A stretch of DNA of 64,000 nucleotides from Pirellulaceae bacterium. GTDB taxonomy: Bacteria; Planctomycetota; Planctomycetia; Pirellulales; Pirellulaceae. Below, piece after piece: positions 26,951 through 38,121 of this stretch. Position numbers and translations under genes: made by a program. The DNA lies in contig JAHDXO010000028.1 of assembly GCA_023382975.1 (NCBI GenBank), positions 62,001 through 126,000 on the forward strand, given 5' to 3'. The notes beneath the pieces were generated by a model. That model had not been told where the DNA came from and ran no database searches. It saw nothing but the letters and a program-made list of their open reading frames with translations. How positions within the stretch are numbered: position 1 is the stretch's first letter; every line of letters starts with the position of its first letter.

Positions 26951-27987
26951 ATTTTCGATCCGTGGCGTGTGGGCAGGCGGGTGATGTCCACGTAGGTGTG
27001 TCGGCCGTCGTTCTGCCGGGCCAGACGCATCAGGAAGTTGTCGCCTCCGGGGAACGGGCCCGGCCCGAATTCGATGGTATGGATCACGGTTCCCTTGTTG
27101 GTGCGACGAATTCGCTCCAACTGCTGAGCGGTCAACTGGGGATCGGCGGCATCGGTCAGGAAAAAGATGACATCCGGGGCCAGCAGCAGCGCCCGCAGCA
27201 GCGCGGCCATGTGCTCGGTGCTACCCGTGGCCGGCAGGGTTCGGATGAACTTTTCGGCTAGACCCTTCGTGGCGTCGTCGGCAAACATCAGGCGCGCCGT
27301 CTGCCCCGGGTTCGGATTGAAGACGGTGACTTCGTGGTTGTAGAAGATCACTTGGAACTGCTGGGTGGCTTCGAGCATGGCGATGCTGTTCAGCAATTCG
27401 GACTTGGCCGCCGCCAGCGGGCGGCCTTCGTAGCCGTTCATGCTGTCCGAGCGGTCGAAGACGTAGACGAACAGCGAGCCCTCGCCCTCCAGGCCGAACA
27501 GATAGGTCTTGTTGCCTTTGCCCACGGACCGGGACGGCGCGGGGCCGGTCGCCAGTTGGCCGGCGCTGGGCAATGCCGACGACAAATCGGTCCCGGCGCC
27601 GATGCCGGCGGTCGAGCCGTTGTCGGGCAGCACCCCGGCCAGATCGACAGGCAGTTGGCTGGCCGATGGCAAGGCGGCGGCCATGGACTCCGTTGCCTCG
27701 GTCGCGTCCGTCGCCGACGCGGCCGGTGCTTCGGCCGCCGCTTCCTGGTCCTCGTCCGAGAAGAAACGCGTGCGTTGACCGGCGGTCTGCGTCAACACGA
27801 TTCCGGCCGACCGATCCGGTTCCGGCGCGGTGCCTCGCGCGGTATCGCGGACCAGCAAGGCCAGTACGACCATGCCCGTGGCATGAAGCAGGCAGGAAAG
27901 CAGCCACGCGGGCAGCCGCGGATGAGGCGGTTCGGCAGCGGCCATCAGATCCAACGGCTCGCCTTCGGTTTGCGGCATGATCGGCAT
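26947..27987 (-). CDS. inner-membrane vWA-domain protein with TonB-like anchor
   Basis: A protein of about 346 residues. Near the N-terminus one membrane helix reads LPAWLLSCLLHATGMVVLAL. Its SCLLH matches the SxxxH signature (SVCIH in E. coli TonB) by which TonB engages ExbB/ExbD. A long low-complexity Ala/Ser/Glu periplasmic linker follows, then a von Willebrand A domain from about residue 160 with the MIDAS motif DRSDS, and downstream TGSTEHMAALLRAL and VIFFLTDAADP. I see no TonB C-terminal domain. The start is uncertain: ATG at 27987 is preferred, GTG at 28032 would add 15 residues. ispH ends just upstream; the TPR-like gene, exbB and two exbD follow. The partner bound by the vWA domain is unknown. 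Confidence 0.82.
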   Translation of the reverse strand: MPIMPQTEGEPLDLMAAAEPPHPRLPAWLLSCLLHATGMVVLALLVRDTARGTAPEPDRSAGIVLTQTAGQRTRFFSDEDQEAAAEAPAASATDATEATESMAAALPSASQLPVDLAGVLPDNGSTAGIGAGTDLSSALPSAGQLATGPAPSRSVGKGNKTYLFGLEGEGSLFVYVFDRSDSMNGYEGRPLAAAKSELLNSIAMLEATQQFQVIFYNHEVTVFNPNPGQTARLMFADDATKGLAEKFIRTLPATGSTEHMAALLRALLLAPDVIFFLTDAADPQLTAQQLERIRRTNKGTVIHTIEFGPGPFPGGDNFLMRLARQNDGRHTYVDITRLPTRHGSKM

Positions 27988-28042
27988 CGAGAACCCCGGC
28001 TGTCCAGCGGCCCGTGGGATGGGCGGCACCACTTCGCTGATC

Positions 28043-29002
28043 TTAACCGCTCGTCGCCGAACTGGCCAGAGTTATTTGGTGAGCGCGGATCGCCCGGGGC
28101 AGTTGGAACTGGACTTGTTCGGTGCGGATCGTACGCACTTCGATGTCGGCGCCGTAGCGTTCGCGCAGAAAGCTCAGACACTCCTCGACTACCGATTCGG
28201 GGGCGCTCGCGCCCGCGGTGACCAGGACGGTCTCCGCCTCCTGAAACCAGACTGGGTCAATATCGGCCACACCGTCGATCAGGTGTGCGGCCACCCCGTT
28301 CTCGCGAGCGATCTCGCTCAGTCGCTGGCTGTTCGAACTGTTCTGGCTGCCGAGGACCAAGACCAGATCCGCTTGGTAACATAGTGCCCGTACTGCCTCC
28401 TGTCGGTTCTGCGTCGCGTAGCAGATGTCCTCCTTGGCGGGTCCGACCAACTGCGGAAAGCGGGCTCGCAACCGCTCGATGATCCGGTTGGCATCGTCAA
28501 CCGAAAGCGTAGTCTGGGTCAGATAGGCAAGGCGGGCGTCCGCTGGCAGTTCCAACGCATCCGCGTCCTCGATCGTCTGAACCAGAATCATGGCGTCGGG
28601 GGCTTCGCCCATCGTGCCGAGCACTTCGTCGTGGCCTTCGTGACCGATCAGCAGAATGGTATAGCCTTCGCGGGCAAATCGGATCGCCTCGAGATGCACC
28701 TTGGTGACCAGTGGACAAGTGGCGTCGATCGCATGCAGTTGCCGCTGGCGAGCCAGCCGCCGCACCTCGGGCGAAACGCCATGCGCGGAGAACAGCAGGT
28801 ACGAGCCCTCGGGAACCTCCTGCAAATCGTTGACGAACACGGCGCCGCGGGAACGGAACGAATCCACGACGAAGCGGTTGTGGACGATCTCGTGATAGAC
28901 GTACACCGGCGGCCCGAACGTCTGTAACGTCAGATCCAGACTCTCGACCGCCATATTGACCCCTGCGCAGAAGCCGCGCGGAGCCGCTAAGATCACTTTC
29001 AT
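28043..29002 (-). CDS. ispH: 4-hydroxy-3-methylbut-2-enyl diphosphate reductase
   Basis: The last enzyme of the MEP isoprenoid pathway, a cytoplasmic [4Fe-4S] enzyme that makes IPP and DMAPP. All 319 residues fit the family. The cluster-binding cysteines are Cys12 (PRGFCAGV), Cys96 (DATCPLV) and Cys194 (EDICYAT), matching E. coli positions 12, 96 and 197. YHEIVHN, LFSAHGVSP and SQNSSNSQRL are also conserved. The ATG at 29002 begins the conserved MKVILAAPRGFC. The vWA gene starts 10-55 bases after its stop, so the two may share a transcript, though their functions are not obviously related. Confidence 0.97.
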   Translation of the reverse strand: MKVILAAPRGFCAGVNMAVESLDLTLQTFGPPVYVYHEIVHNRFVVDSFRSRGAVFVNDLQEVPEGSYLLFSAHGVSPEVRRLARQRQLHAIDATCPLVTKVHLEAIRFAREGYTILLIGHEGHDEVLGTMGEAPDAMILVQTIEDADALELPADARLAYLTQTTLSVDDANRIIERLRARFPQLVGPAKEDICYATQNRQEAVRALCYQADLVLVLGSQNSSNSQRLSEIARENGVAAHLIDGVADIDPVWFQEAETVLVTAGASAPESVVEECLSFLRERYGADIEVRTIRTEQVQFQLPRAIRAHQITLASSATSG

Positions 29003-29133
29003 GGGCTACTCGGATTTCGGATTCGGATTAGGTTGTCGAAGACACGGCCGCCATCCCGAGGATCGTTGCGGCCTTGCGACATATTACCGCAAGCACGGCG
29101 ATGACGAAACCGAGGGATCTCGGGCACGCGACA

Positions 29134-29679
29134 TCAATGGCTGTGCCCGGCGTGACTGCCGTCATCGCCAAGGTCGTGCTGGATGACACCGGCGTAGGCC
29201 TTGCCCTCGATGGTCACCTGCAATCGTCCGATGAGTTCATTACCGCACAGGGCTTCGCAAAGTTTCTGGTCGACCAGCTCGAATTGCGATGCCGACGGGG
29301 CTCCTGCCGGGACCGCCTTCAAGGTGTACGGCGTGAACTGCCCGCCCTGGAGCAACTGGATCGTAATCTCCGGTACGGCCACGGCAACCGCTTGTTTCCC
29401 GGCGGCGTCGAGCAGATGCACGGAGACCTTGTGCGTTGTTTCATCATGGATCAACTCGGCGTGATACTCCTCGTTGCCCAGTTCAATCAGTTGTCCGCCA
29501 TGCGGGCCTTTCGTCGGATGGGCGCGAGCCGCCTCTCCGCTGTGATCGTGGCCGTCGCCTTCGTCGTGCTCCGACGGGGTTGCCGGACCCGAGGACAAGG
29601 AACCGTTACAGCCGGCCAAGCCGATCGGGGCACCGACGGTCAGGGCGACGCAAGCCGCGTGAAGAAACGATCGAAACAT
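29134..29679 (-). CDS. His-rich lipoprotein of the metal-efflux operon
   Basis: A 181-residue lipoprotein. The N-terminal signal ends in the lipobox LAGC (Cys24), and HDEGDGHDHSGEAARAH follows. The C-terminus ends DDGSHAGHSH. Both clusters look like metal-binding sites. The body is beta-rich (VSVHLLDAAGKQ). It lies 69 bases after the RND pump gene on the same strand, and its role is probably periplasmic metal binding or delivery. Similar His-rich proteins occur beside CusA/CzcA pumps. The metal is not clear. Confidence 0.78.
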   Translation of the reverse strand: MFRSFLHAACVALTVGAPIGLAGCNGSLSSGPATPSEHDEGDGHDHSGEAARAHPTKGPHGGQLIELGNEEYHAELIHDETTHKVSVHLLDAAGKQAVAVAVPEITIQLLQGGQFTPYTLKAVPAGAPSASQFELVDQKLCEALCGNELIGRLQVTIEGKAYAGVIQHDLGDDGSHAGHSH

Positions 29680-29748
29680 AAGTTTCCTTTCCCAACAAAA
29701 TGTTCAAGCAACAACATGGCGTTGCCACGAAAAGTCGACGAGACTGGC

Positions 29749-32910
<3,162 letters not shown>

Positions 32911-33071
32911 GGTTGGAGATCCAGAGTCGAATGTCGAGAGTCAAGTGTCGCAGGATGTACTGTTCCGCAGTTGCGAGGCTTTCCGGCCGGTGAGCGTCCG
33001 AGCCACTTCGCCACACCTCGAGTATTTCGAGGCGAAACGTCGCGAACCTCCGGGTTGTTATTGACTCGCGA

Positions 33072-34484
33072 CTAATGATTGTGTCCCGCGTGAGGATCGA
33101 CGCCTCCTCCCGCCTTGTTCTTCATGGCCAAATTCATCTGGAATGCGCCCGTGGCGGCAACAACATCTCCAGGAAAAAGGGCTCCATCGTTTTCGATCAC
33201 TGCCCAGCGCTGGTCGCGGTACTCAACGTGAATCGGTTTCCGCTCGAAGTACTCGCCGTTCTGCTGGAAGATGAACCACTCCGCCCCTTCCTTGACAACG
33301 GCGTCGACCGGAACGACGACGCGGTTGGTCCAGAGTTCAACGGGCACCATCACTTCGACCCGCTGTCCCGGACGGTAGCGCCAAGCGATGAAGCGGTGAC
33401 CGTCGGGCGTTGTTTCCTTGCGCGAGAGCACATTGGGAAGGCTGACGTAGAACCGCAGCGCACGCGATTCCCGGTCTACTTCGCTCTGGATGTAGAGCAC
33501 GTGCAAGTTGCTCAGCTCCTGCGTACCGTCGCCATTCGATTCAATCCATGCTGAAATGGGCAATCTCTGTCGGGCTGCGTTTTCCAAAGCATGGGCATCC
33601 TGCTCGAAAGCCATGCCTTCGATGTACAGCTCGCAATGGTCCGTCAGAATCGCCATGGGGGCTCCCGTAACGACGTGATCGCCACGCTGGATGGTCAGTT
33701 TTCCCACCTGCAGAAAGTCCTCATGGTCGGCAGAGCTGTGCGATACATCCGGTTCCGGTGTGCTGATTAGAATCTGGCGGACCAGACGCCGCTCGGTTTC
33801 GATGAATGCGATTTGTTCTTCGGTCAATCCGTGCAGCAGCAGAGCCTCGCGCTCGGCACGGATCGAGGCATCGATCGTCTGGCGCTGGTAGATCTTCTCC
33901 AACCGCGTCTTCCCCGCAACCGCTCCGCTGCTGGAGACTTCCTCCAACCGGTCCACCTCCGCCTGGATGATGTCCCGTTGTTCCAGATCCCGGAGCAACG
34001 AAGTTTGCTTCTCCACTACGTCTTCGTGCGTCAACCGCAGGTCAAACAGCGGATCGCCGGGCGCGACCGCTTCGCCCGATATCGGGTAGATCCGCGTTAC
34101 GGTGCCGGTCATGGGCGCGGATACCGTAAGCTGCGATCTGCCGGGCCGTTCGGCTACCACGGCCGGCACGACGACGGTTCTCTGAAAATCCCGTGGTTGG
34201 ACGGTGAAAAGCGTCAACCCGACGTTCTTGCGGGCCTGCTCGCTCAGCTGCAGCCGCGATGTCGATTCTGCTCGACCGCCATCTTCGTGCCCGGCATGCA
34301 ACTCGGCCGTGGCGTCCGATTCATGCTCATCCGTTCGCTTTAGATGCATCTCCACCGGTAACCGATCGGCCACTGGTCGCCAGAGTTCGTGCGTCCAGAC
34401 CGCGGCGATTGTGGCGGTCAGGAATGCCAAGGCCGTGGCAAGCACCTTCCATTGTCTTCGCAGTGGATTGGGAATGAAATTCAT
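33072..34484 (-). CDS. CusB/CzcB-type periplasmic adaptor (membrane fusion protein)
   Basis: A 470-residue adaptor that links the RND pump to an outer-membrane channel. One membrane anchor (about residues 14-32) is followed by a His-rich stretch (ELHAGHEDGG). Then come the beta-barrel/lipoyl segments SAPMTGTVTRIYPISGEAVAPGDPL (split here by a helical hairpin, residues ~155-255) and a C-terminal membrane-proximal part. It ends with a His tail (DPHAGHNH), probably metal-binding. The ATG at 34484 is chosen before the anchor; a longer frame to 34565 has no support. It lies between the small Cys/His-rich gene and the pump gene. Confidence 0.9.
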   Translation of the reverse strand: MNFIPNPLRRQWKVLATALAFLTATIAAVWTHELWRPVADRLPVEMHLKRTDEHESDATAELHAGHEDGGRAESTSRLQLSEQARKNVGLTLFTVQPRDFQRTVVVPAVVAERPGRSQLTVSAPMTGTVTRIYPISGEAVAPGDPLFDLRLTHEDVVEKQTSLLRDLEQRDIIQAEVDRLEEVSSSGAVAGKTRLEKIYQRQTIDASIRAEREALLLHGLTEEQIAFIETERRLVRQILISTPEPDVSHSSADHEDFLQVGKLTIQRGDHVVTGAPMAILTDHCELYIEGMAFEQDAHALENAARQRLPISAWIESNGDGTQELSNLHVLYIQSEVDRESRALRFYVSLPNVLSRKETTPDGHRFIAWRYRPGQRVEVMVPVELWTNRVVVPVDAVVKEGAEWFIFQQNGEYFERKPIHVEYRDQRWAVIENDGALFPGDVVAATGAFQMNLAMKNKAGGGVDPHAGHNH

Positions 34485-34619
34485 CGTTTGCGTTTCCCGA
34501 AAGAGAGTTATCTTCGGCCGATCCGCCGTTGCAGCGCGTTTCGAAAAATGAAGGCGGACAATCACGTATGCGCAGACAGCGAGCGTGAAAGGGTAAAGGC
34601 CAATGCAATTGGCGGAGAA

Positions 34620-35063
34620 TCAGATCAGCAGCACGCAGAGGAGCAGATGTGGCCGGATCAGGTGATGGTCGTTCGGATCGGGGAATTCCAAACTGCGTGA
34701 AAAGCGCACACCGATCGGGGCATCGCCTTGGTTGGTCCAGGCACAGAATCGACCGATCACATCAAGAGACCGCTCGATCGAGTCTGTCGGCGGCCGATCC
34801 GGTCGGAGAAACGTACACTGATCACCATCACAGCCGTGTTGGTGACGATGATGGTTTCCGTCGATGTCAATCACTTCGCTCCGTCGATCCGCCACGGCGC
34901 TGCAGCACTGGTCCCGAAGGGACTCGCAACAGGCAATGTTCGCAGCGACCGTCGCAGCGTCACCGCAGCCGAAGTCGCACTCGTGGGCGTGATGCAAACA
35001 GCAACCCACGGCCGTGTGAAACAGCAACACAGCGATAACGATTTGCGAAATGGTGAACCGCAT
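34620..35063 (-). CDS. small Cys/His-rich exported protein, first gene of the metal-efflux operon
   Basis: A 147-residue protein with a signal peptide (FTISQIVIAVLLFHTAVG). It is rich in Cys and His: CCLHHAHECDFGCG, CCESLRDQCC and HHRHQHGCDGDQC. The C-terminus is also hydrophobic (HLLLCVLLI). A periplasmic metal-binding or sensing role is likely by composition and by its place at the head of the RND operon. The ATG at 35063 starts the signal peptide. It is not a family I can name. Confidence 0.7.
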   Translation of the reverse strand: MRFTISQIVIAVLLFHTAVGCCLHHAHECDFGCGDAATVAANIACCESLRDQCCSAVADRRSEVIDIDGNHHRHQHGCDGDQCTFLRPDRPPTDSIERSLDVIGRFCAWTNQGDAPIGVRFSRSLEFPDPNDHHLIRPHLLLCVLLI

Positions 35064-35148
35064 TCTCAATTCCAACCAGCGAGATCCACCCGAACGATTC
35101 AGAAAATTCCGCGTTAGACGGGCTTCCTGGCCTACAGGGTACACCTAG

Positions 35149-35177
35149 ATTGTTGCTGATCCTGCAGAAACTGTCAA
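35149..35177 (-). promoter_or_regulatory. promoter of the metal-efflux operon
   Basis: On the minus strand, a perfect -35 TTGACA (35172-35177) and AACAAT (35149-35154) are 17 bases apart, about 85 bases upstream of the first ATG of the operon. A short CCTGTAGGCCAGG dyad lies just downstream and could be an operator. No regulator gene is visible nearby. Confidence 0.5.
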
Positions 35178-35256
35178 CCTGATTCATTCGAGCCCTAGCT
35201 TTCCGCGCGAAGAACGCCCGGCGCTATGGCTGGTCTCGTGACCGAGCGACAAGACC

Positions 35257-35376
35257 GACCGCAGGTCTCCGAGGGTGCGGGAGACCTGCGTTCTTTTCGG
35301 CGGGGTCAGGCGACCAGCGCCGATCAGTCGACCTGCGGTCGTCATTTCGGGCGGGGTCGGCGACCCGCGCCGAGCG
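35257..35376. repeat. compound intergenic repeats (GACCGCAGGTCTCC family)
   Basis: GACCGCAGGTCTCC (35257-35270) pairs with GGAGACCTGCG (35280-35290), and a third related copy is near 35327-35341. CGGGGTCAGGCGACC and CGGGGTCGGCGACC form direct repeats around 35301 and 35353. The 430-base gap between the metal operon and the next gene is otherwise empty. A related palindrome is at 43741-43791. Confidence 0.6.
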
Positions 35377-35493
35377 ATGGACGGGTATTTCCTGCGACCC
35401 GCCCAATTCGGACTGGCCGAATTGGCTGTCGTTTGGAAGAATATGGTAGTTTGGATCAGTGCGTTTCTCGCCCGAGAACAGAAGATATCGCCC

Positions 35494-36690
35494 ATGACGC
35501 TCCGAGTCCTGCCACTCCGATCGCTGTCTTCATTAACTGCCACGCCGAATAGTTGCCACGTTTGGGCTTTCGCTCTGATCGTTGGTTGTTCGTTTTTCGG
35601 GTTGCAGCCGTTCGATCGGCAGGCGATTGCCGCGGATTCGCAAGTTAGCGACCAAGACATCCCGAAGTTGGTTCGCGATCTGGATTCGGACCGGTTTCTC
35701 AATCGCGAGTTGGCGACCGAGCGGTTGATCATGGCCGGATCCGCCTCGATCGATGCCATCGTTCAAGCGCTGGCGACGAACAATCTGGAAGTGACCACGC
35801 GGGGTGTCTACATCCTGCAAGAATTGGCGATGCAGACGGATTTGGCGACGTCCGAGGCCGCGCGGGCAGCGTTGGAAAAAGTGGCGGCGCCGCGGGTTAC
35901 GTCCGCTGCCCGACGAGCGGCCGAAGCGCTGGCACGACTGGATGTCGTGCGTCACGAACGAGCCTTGGAGGATCTGAAGCGATTGGGCGCGGTGGTGGGC
36001 GAACAACAATCGCCGCTGGGCCTGCAGATCATCGAGCAGTTGTCGATCGAAATCGGCGAGCAGTGGCGGGGTACGCCGCTGGACCTGATGCGACTGCGGT
36101 GGTTGAACACCGTGGACGTGCTGATTGTCAATCACCCTGAGTTCGACGACGACGCACTCGCCCATGTCGCCAAGATGCCGGCACTGCCGTCGTTAACGAT
36201 CCGCAAAGCCAAGATCACTGACCGCGGAATCGACAGCCTGCGTCAGCTAAAGAACCTGCGGAGTCTGTCGGTGCTATATTGCCCGATCAGCGATGCTGCG
36301 GTCGAGAGCCTCGGGGCGCTGGGCGGACTGGCCAATCTGCGGCTGTATGGAACGAGTCTGACGGCGGAGGGCAAAGACCGGTTGGTCCAGTCGCTGCGCG
36401 GAACGCGAGTCGATGTGCGCGGCGGCGCGTTCCTGGGGATCGGATGCGATCCCACACAACCCGGCTGTGTGATTTACACGGTTCGGCCGGACACCGCGGC
36501 GGAAGAGGCCGGTCTGCAAATCGGCGATTTGATCGAGAAGTACGAAGGCCAGCCCGTCCAGAATTTCGAGGAACTGACGACCGCCATCGCGCGAAACGCG
36601 CCCGGCGATGTCGTCTCGCTTCAGATCGTGCGGGGTGATGAAGCCTTGACGAAACGACTGAAGCTGGGCGATTGGGAACAGATCGAATAG
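35494..36690 (+). CDS. exported protein with HEAT-like, leucine-rich and PDZ domains
   Basis: A 398-residue protein. The hydrophobic segment VWAFALIVGCSFFGL (about residues 23-37) looks like a signal or anchor, ending near IAADS. Residues ~50-145 are helical HEAT-like repeats (AATERLIMAGSASIDAIVQAL-like). Leucine-rich repeats follow at ~190-290 (LPSLTIRKAKITDRGIDSL, LRSLSVLYCPISDAAVESL). A PDZ domain covers ~300-390, including VRPDTAAEEAGLQIGDLI. The mix suggests protein binding in the periplasm with no protease domain. The ATG at 35494 is the best start; the frame is open to 35275. It is divergent from the metal operon. Confidence 0.75.
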   Translation: MTLRVLPLRSLSSLTATPNSCHVWAFALIVGCSFFGLQPFDRQAIAADSQVSDQDIPKLVRDLDSDRFLNRELATERLIMAGSASIDAIVQALATNNLEVTTRGVYILQELAMQTDLATSEAARAALEKVAAPRVTSAARRAAEALARLDVVRHERALEDLKRLGAVVGEQQSPLGLQIIEQLSIEIGEQWRGTPLDLMRLRWLNTVDVLIVNHPEFDDDALAHVAKMPALPSLTIRKAKITDRGIDSLRQLKNLRSLSVLYCPISDAAVESLGALGGLANLRLYGTSLTAEGKDRLVQSLRGTRVDVRGGAFLGIGCDPTQPGCVIYTVRPDTAAEEAGLQIGDLIEKYEGQPVQNFEELTTAIARNAPGDVVSLQIVRGDEALTKRLKLGDWEQIE

Positions 36691-36700
36691 CCTATGCCGG

Positions 36701-36729
36701 TATTCTTTTCCGCCGCATCCCCCTATAAT
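36701..36729 (+). promoter_or_regulatory. promoter candidate upstream of the lipoprotein gene
   Basis: TATTCT (36701-36706) and a perfect TATAAT (36724-36729) are 17 bases apart. It begins 11 bases after the PDZ/LRR gene stop and would drive the lipoprotein gene and perhaps the ResB-CcsA gene. Confidence 0.45.
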
Positions 36730-36900
36730 CTTCAAAACTGAACAGAAATGTCGGCAACCCGGCCGACATCGCGGCGAGGATCAGTCTGCTTCAGCATTGG
36801 ACTGAGCGACCTTGCCGTACGAATCAACACCCCACAACTTGCAAGCCCCTCTTCAGCTATGATGAAACTGGATGATATCGCACCTGCCGGCCAGGAACGG

Positions 36901-38007
36901 ATGACTGGCTCGATCACGTTGGACACTTTGTTCGGCGATGTTTCGTTCGTTCGATGCCTCGCAGTCGCACTGCTCATTTTCATGGTGGGCTGCGGAGATT
37001 CGGAAGGTATTCGGCGATACAAGGCTCCGAAACCGGCTGCGTTGAGTGCATCGGCCGATGGGACCATGCCTCATGCTCCGTTGGATTCCCAGTCGCCGCA
37101 GCGGATGCTCGGCGCGATCATTCCCAACCAAGGCCAGGCGTGGTTCTTCAAAGTGAACGGCGCACCCGACGAACTTGTACCCCACGTGTCGGCCTTCAAG
37201 GATTGGCTGAAGACCATCCGGTTCGATGGTGGAAAGCCCAGTTGGCAGTTGCCCGGCAACTGGCGTCAGATGCCCGCCTCGGGCATGCGGTTTGCCACGG
37301 TTCGGCTGGGGCCCGAGGAAGACGCGCTGGAACTGACGGTGATTCCGCTGTCGATCGAGGGCGATCCGACGCAAAACATCTTGGCCAACGTGAATCGCTG
37401 GCGTGGACAACTGAACTTGGGGCCGATTCGCGAGGATGAATTGGCGGAAAATACGGAGGCGATTCCCATAAACGGCCTGACGGCCACCTTCGTCGATTTC
37501 GTCAATCAAGGCAGTTCGCTGGCCTCGGGTTCGCCTTCATCCTCGGCCGCGGCGACCACGACACCGCCCGCGTCCGGTGTCGGTTCCGGGGTCGAATTGC
37601 AGGCTCCCGAGGGCTGGACCGCGGCTCCGCTTATGATCTCCCGCGGCGGGATCACGATCCGGCACGAAGCCGCGTTCGAGGTCACCGACGGAGCCAAGCG
37701 GTTGGAGTTCACCCTGGACCGCTTGCCGGGCGCCGGTTCGCTGACGCAGAACGTGAACCGCTGGAGCGGTCAAATCGGCTTGGAGCCATTGGATGCCGAC
37801 GAAGTGGGGCGGGCTATTCAGAAGCTGGACCTCGGAGGCGTGGCCGCGGAAATGATCGAGCTGAAAGGCGAGCAAGAAACGATTCTGGGCATCGTCGCGG
37901 TGCGAGGCACCGAGGCTTGGTATTTCAAGCTGAAAGGCGACAACGAACTGGCCGAGCGGGAGAAGGAGAATTTCCTGGCGCTCGCCAGATCCGTCAAATT
38001 CCCGTAA
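36901..38007 (+). CDS. lipoprotein with an internally duplicated domain
   Basis: A protein of about 368 residues with a lipoprotein-type signal: CLAVALLIFMVGC, the lipobox ending at Cys. Two related modules can be seen. Each has NVNRW(R/S)GQ(L/I)(N/G)L followed by an acidic stretch, and a matching AW(F/Y)FK segment with a trailing helix (AFKDWLKTIRF and NFLALARSVKF). The order is circularly arranged, so the second AWYFK half ends the protein. The start is uncertain: ATG 36901 is used, ATG 36859 is possible. The stop is 114 bases before the ResB-CcsA gene. I recognise it only as a planctomycete-type family with no assigned role. Confidence 0.68.
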   Translation: MTGSITLDTLFGDVSFVRCLAVALLIFMVGCGDSEGIRRYKAPKPAALSASADGTMPHAPLDSQSPQRMLGAIIPNQGQAWFFKVNGAPDELVPHVSAFKDWLKTIRFDGGKPSWQLPGNWRQMPASGMRFATVRLGPEEDALELTVIPLSIEGDPTQNILANVNRWRGQLNLGPIREDELAENTEAIPINGLTATFVDFVNQGSSLASGSPSSSAAATTTPPASGVGSGVELQAPEGWTAAPLMISRGGITIRHEAAFEVTDGAKRLEFTLDRLPGAGSLTQNVNRWSGQIGLEPLDADEVGRAIQKLDLGGVAAEMIELKGEQETILGIVAVRGTEAWYFKLKGDNELAEREKENFLALARSVKFP

Positions 38008-38121
38008 CCGCCGCCCGACAGCGCCCGACGATTTGCGCCAGGAGCGTGCCTGCCCCAGCGATGCATCACCCCGCCCTTACCGGAACACTCTTCGAACCGC
38101 GAACCATCCACGGAGTCCGCA

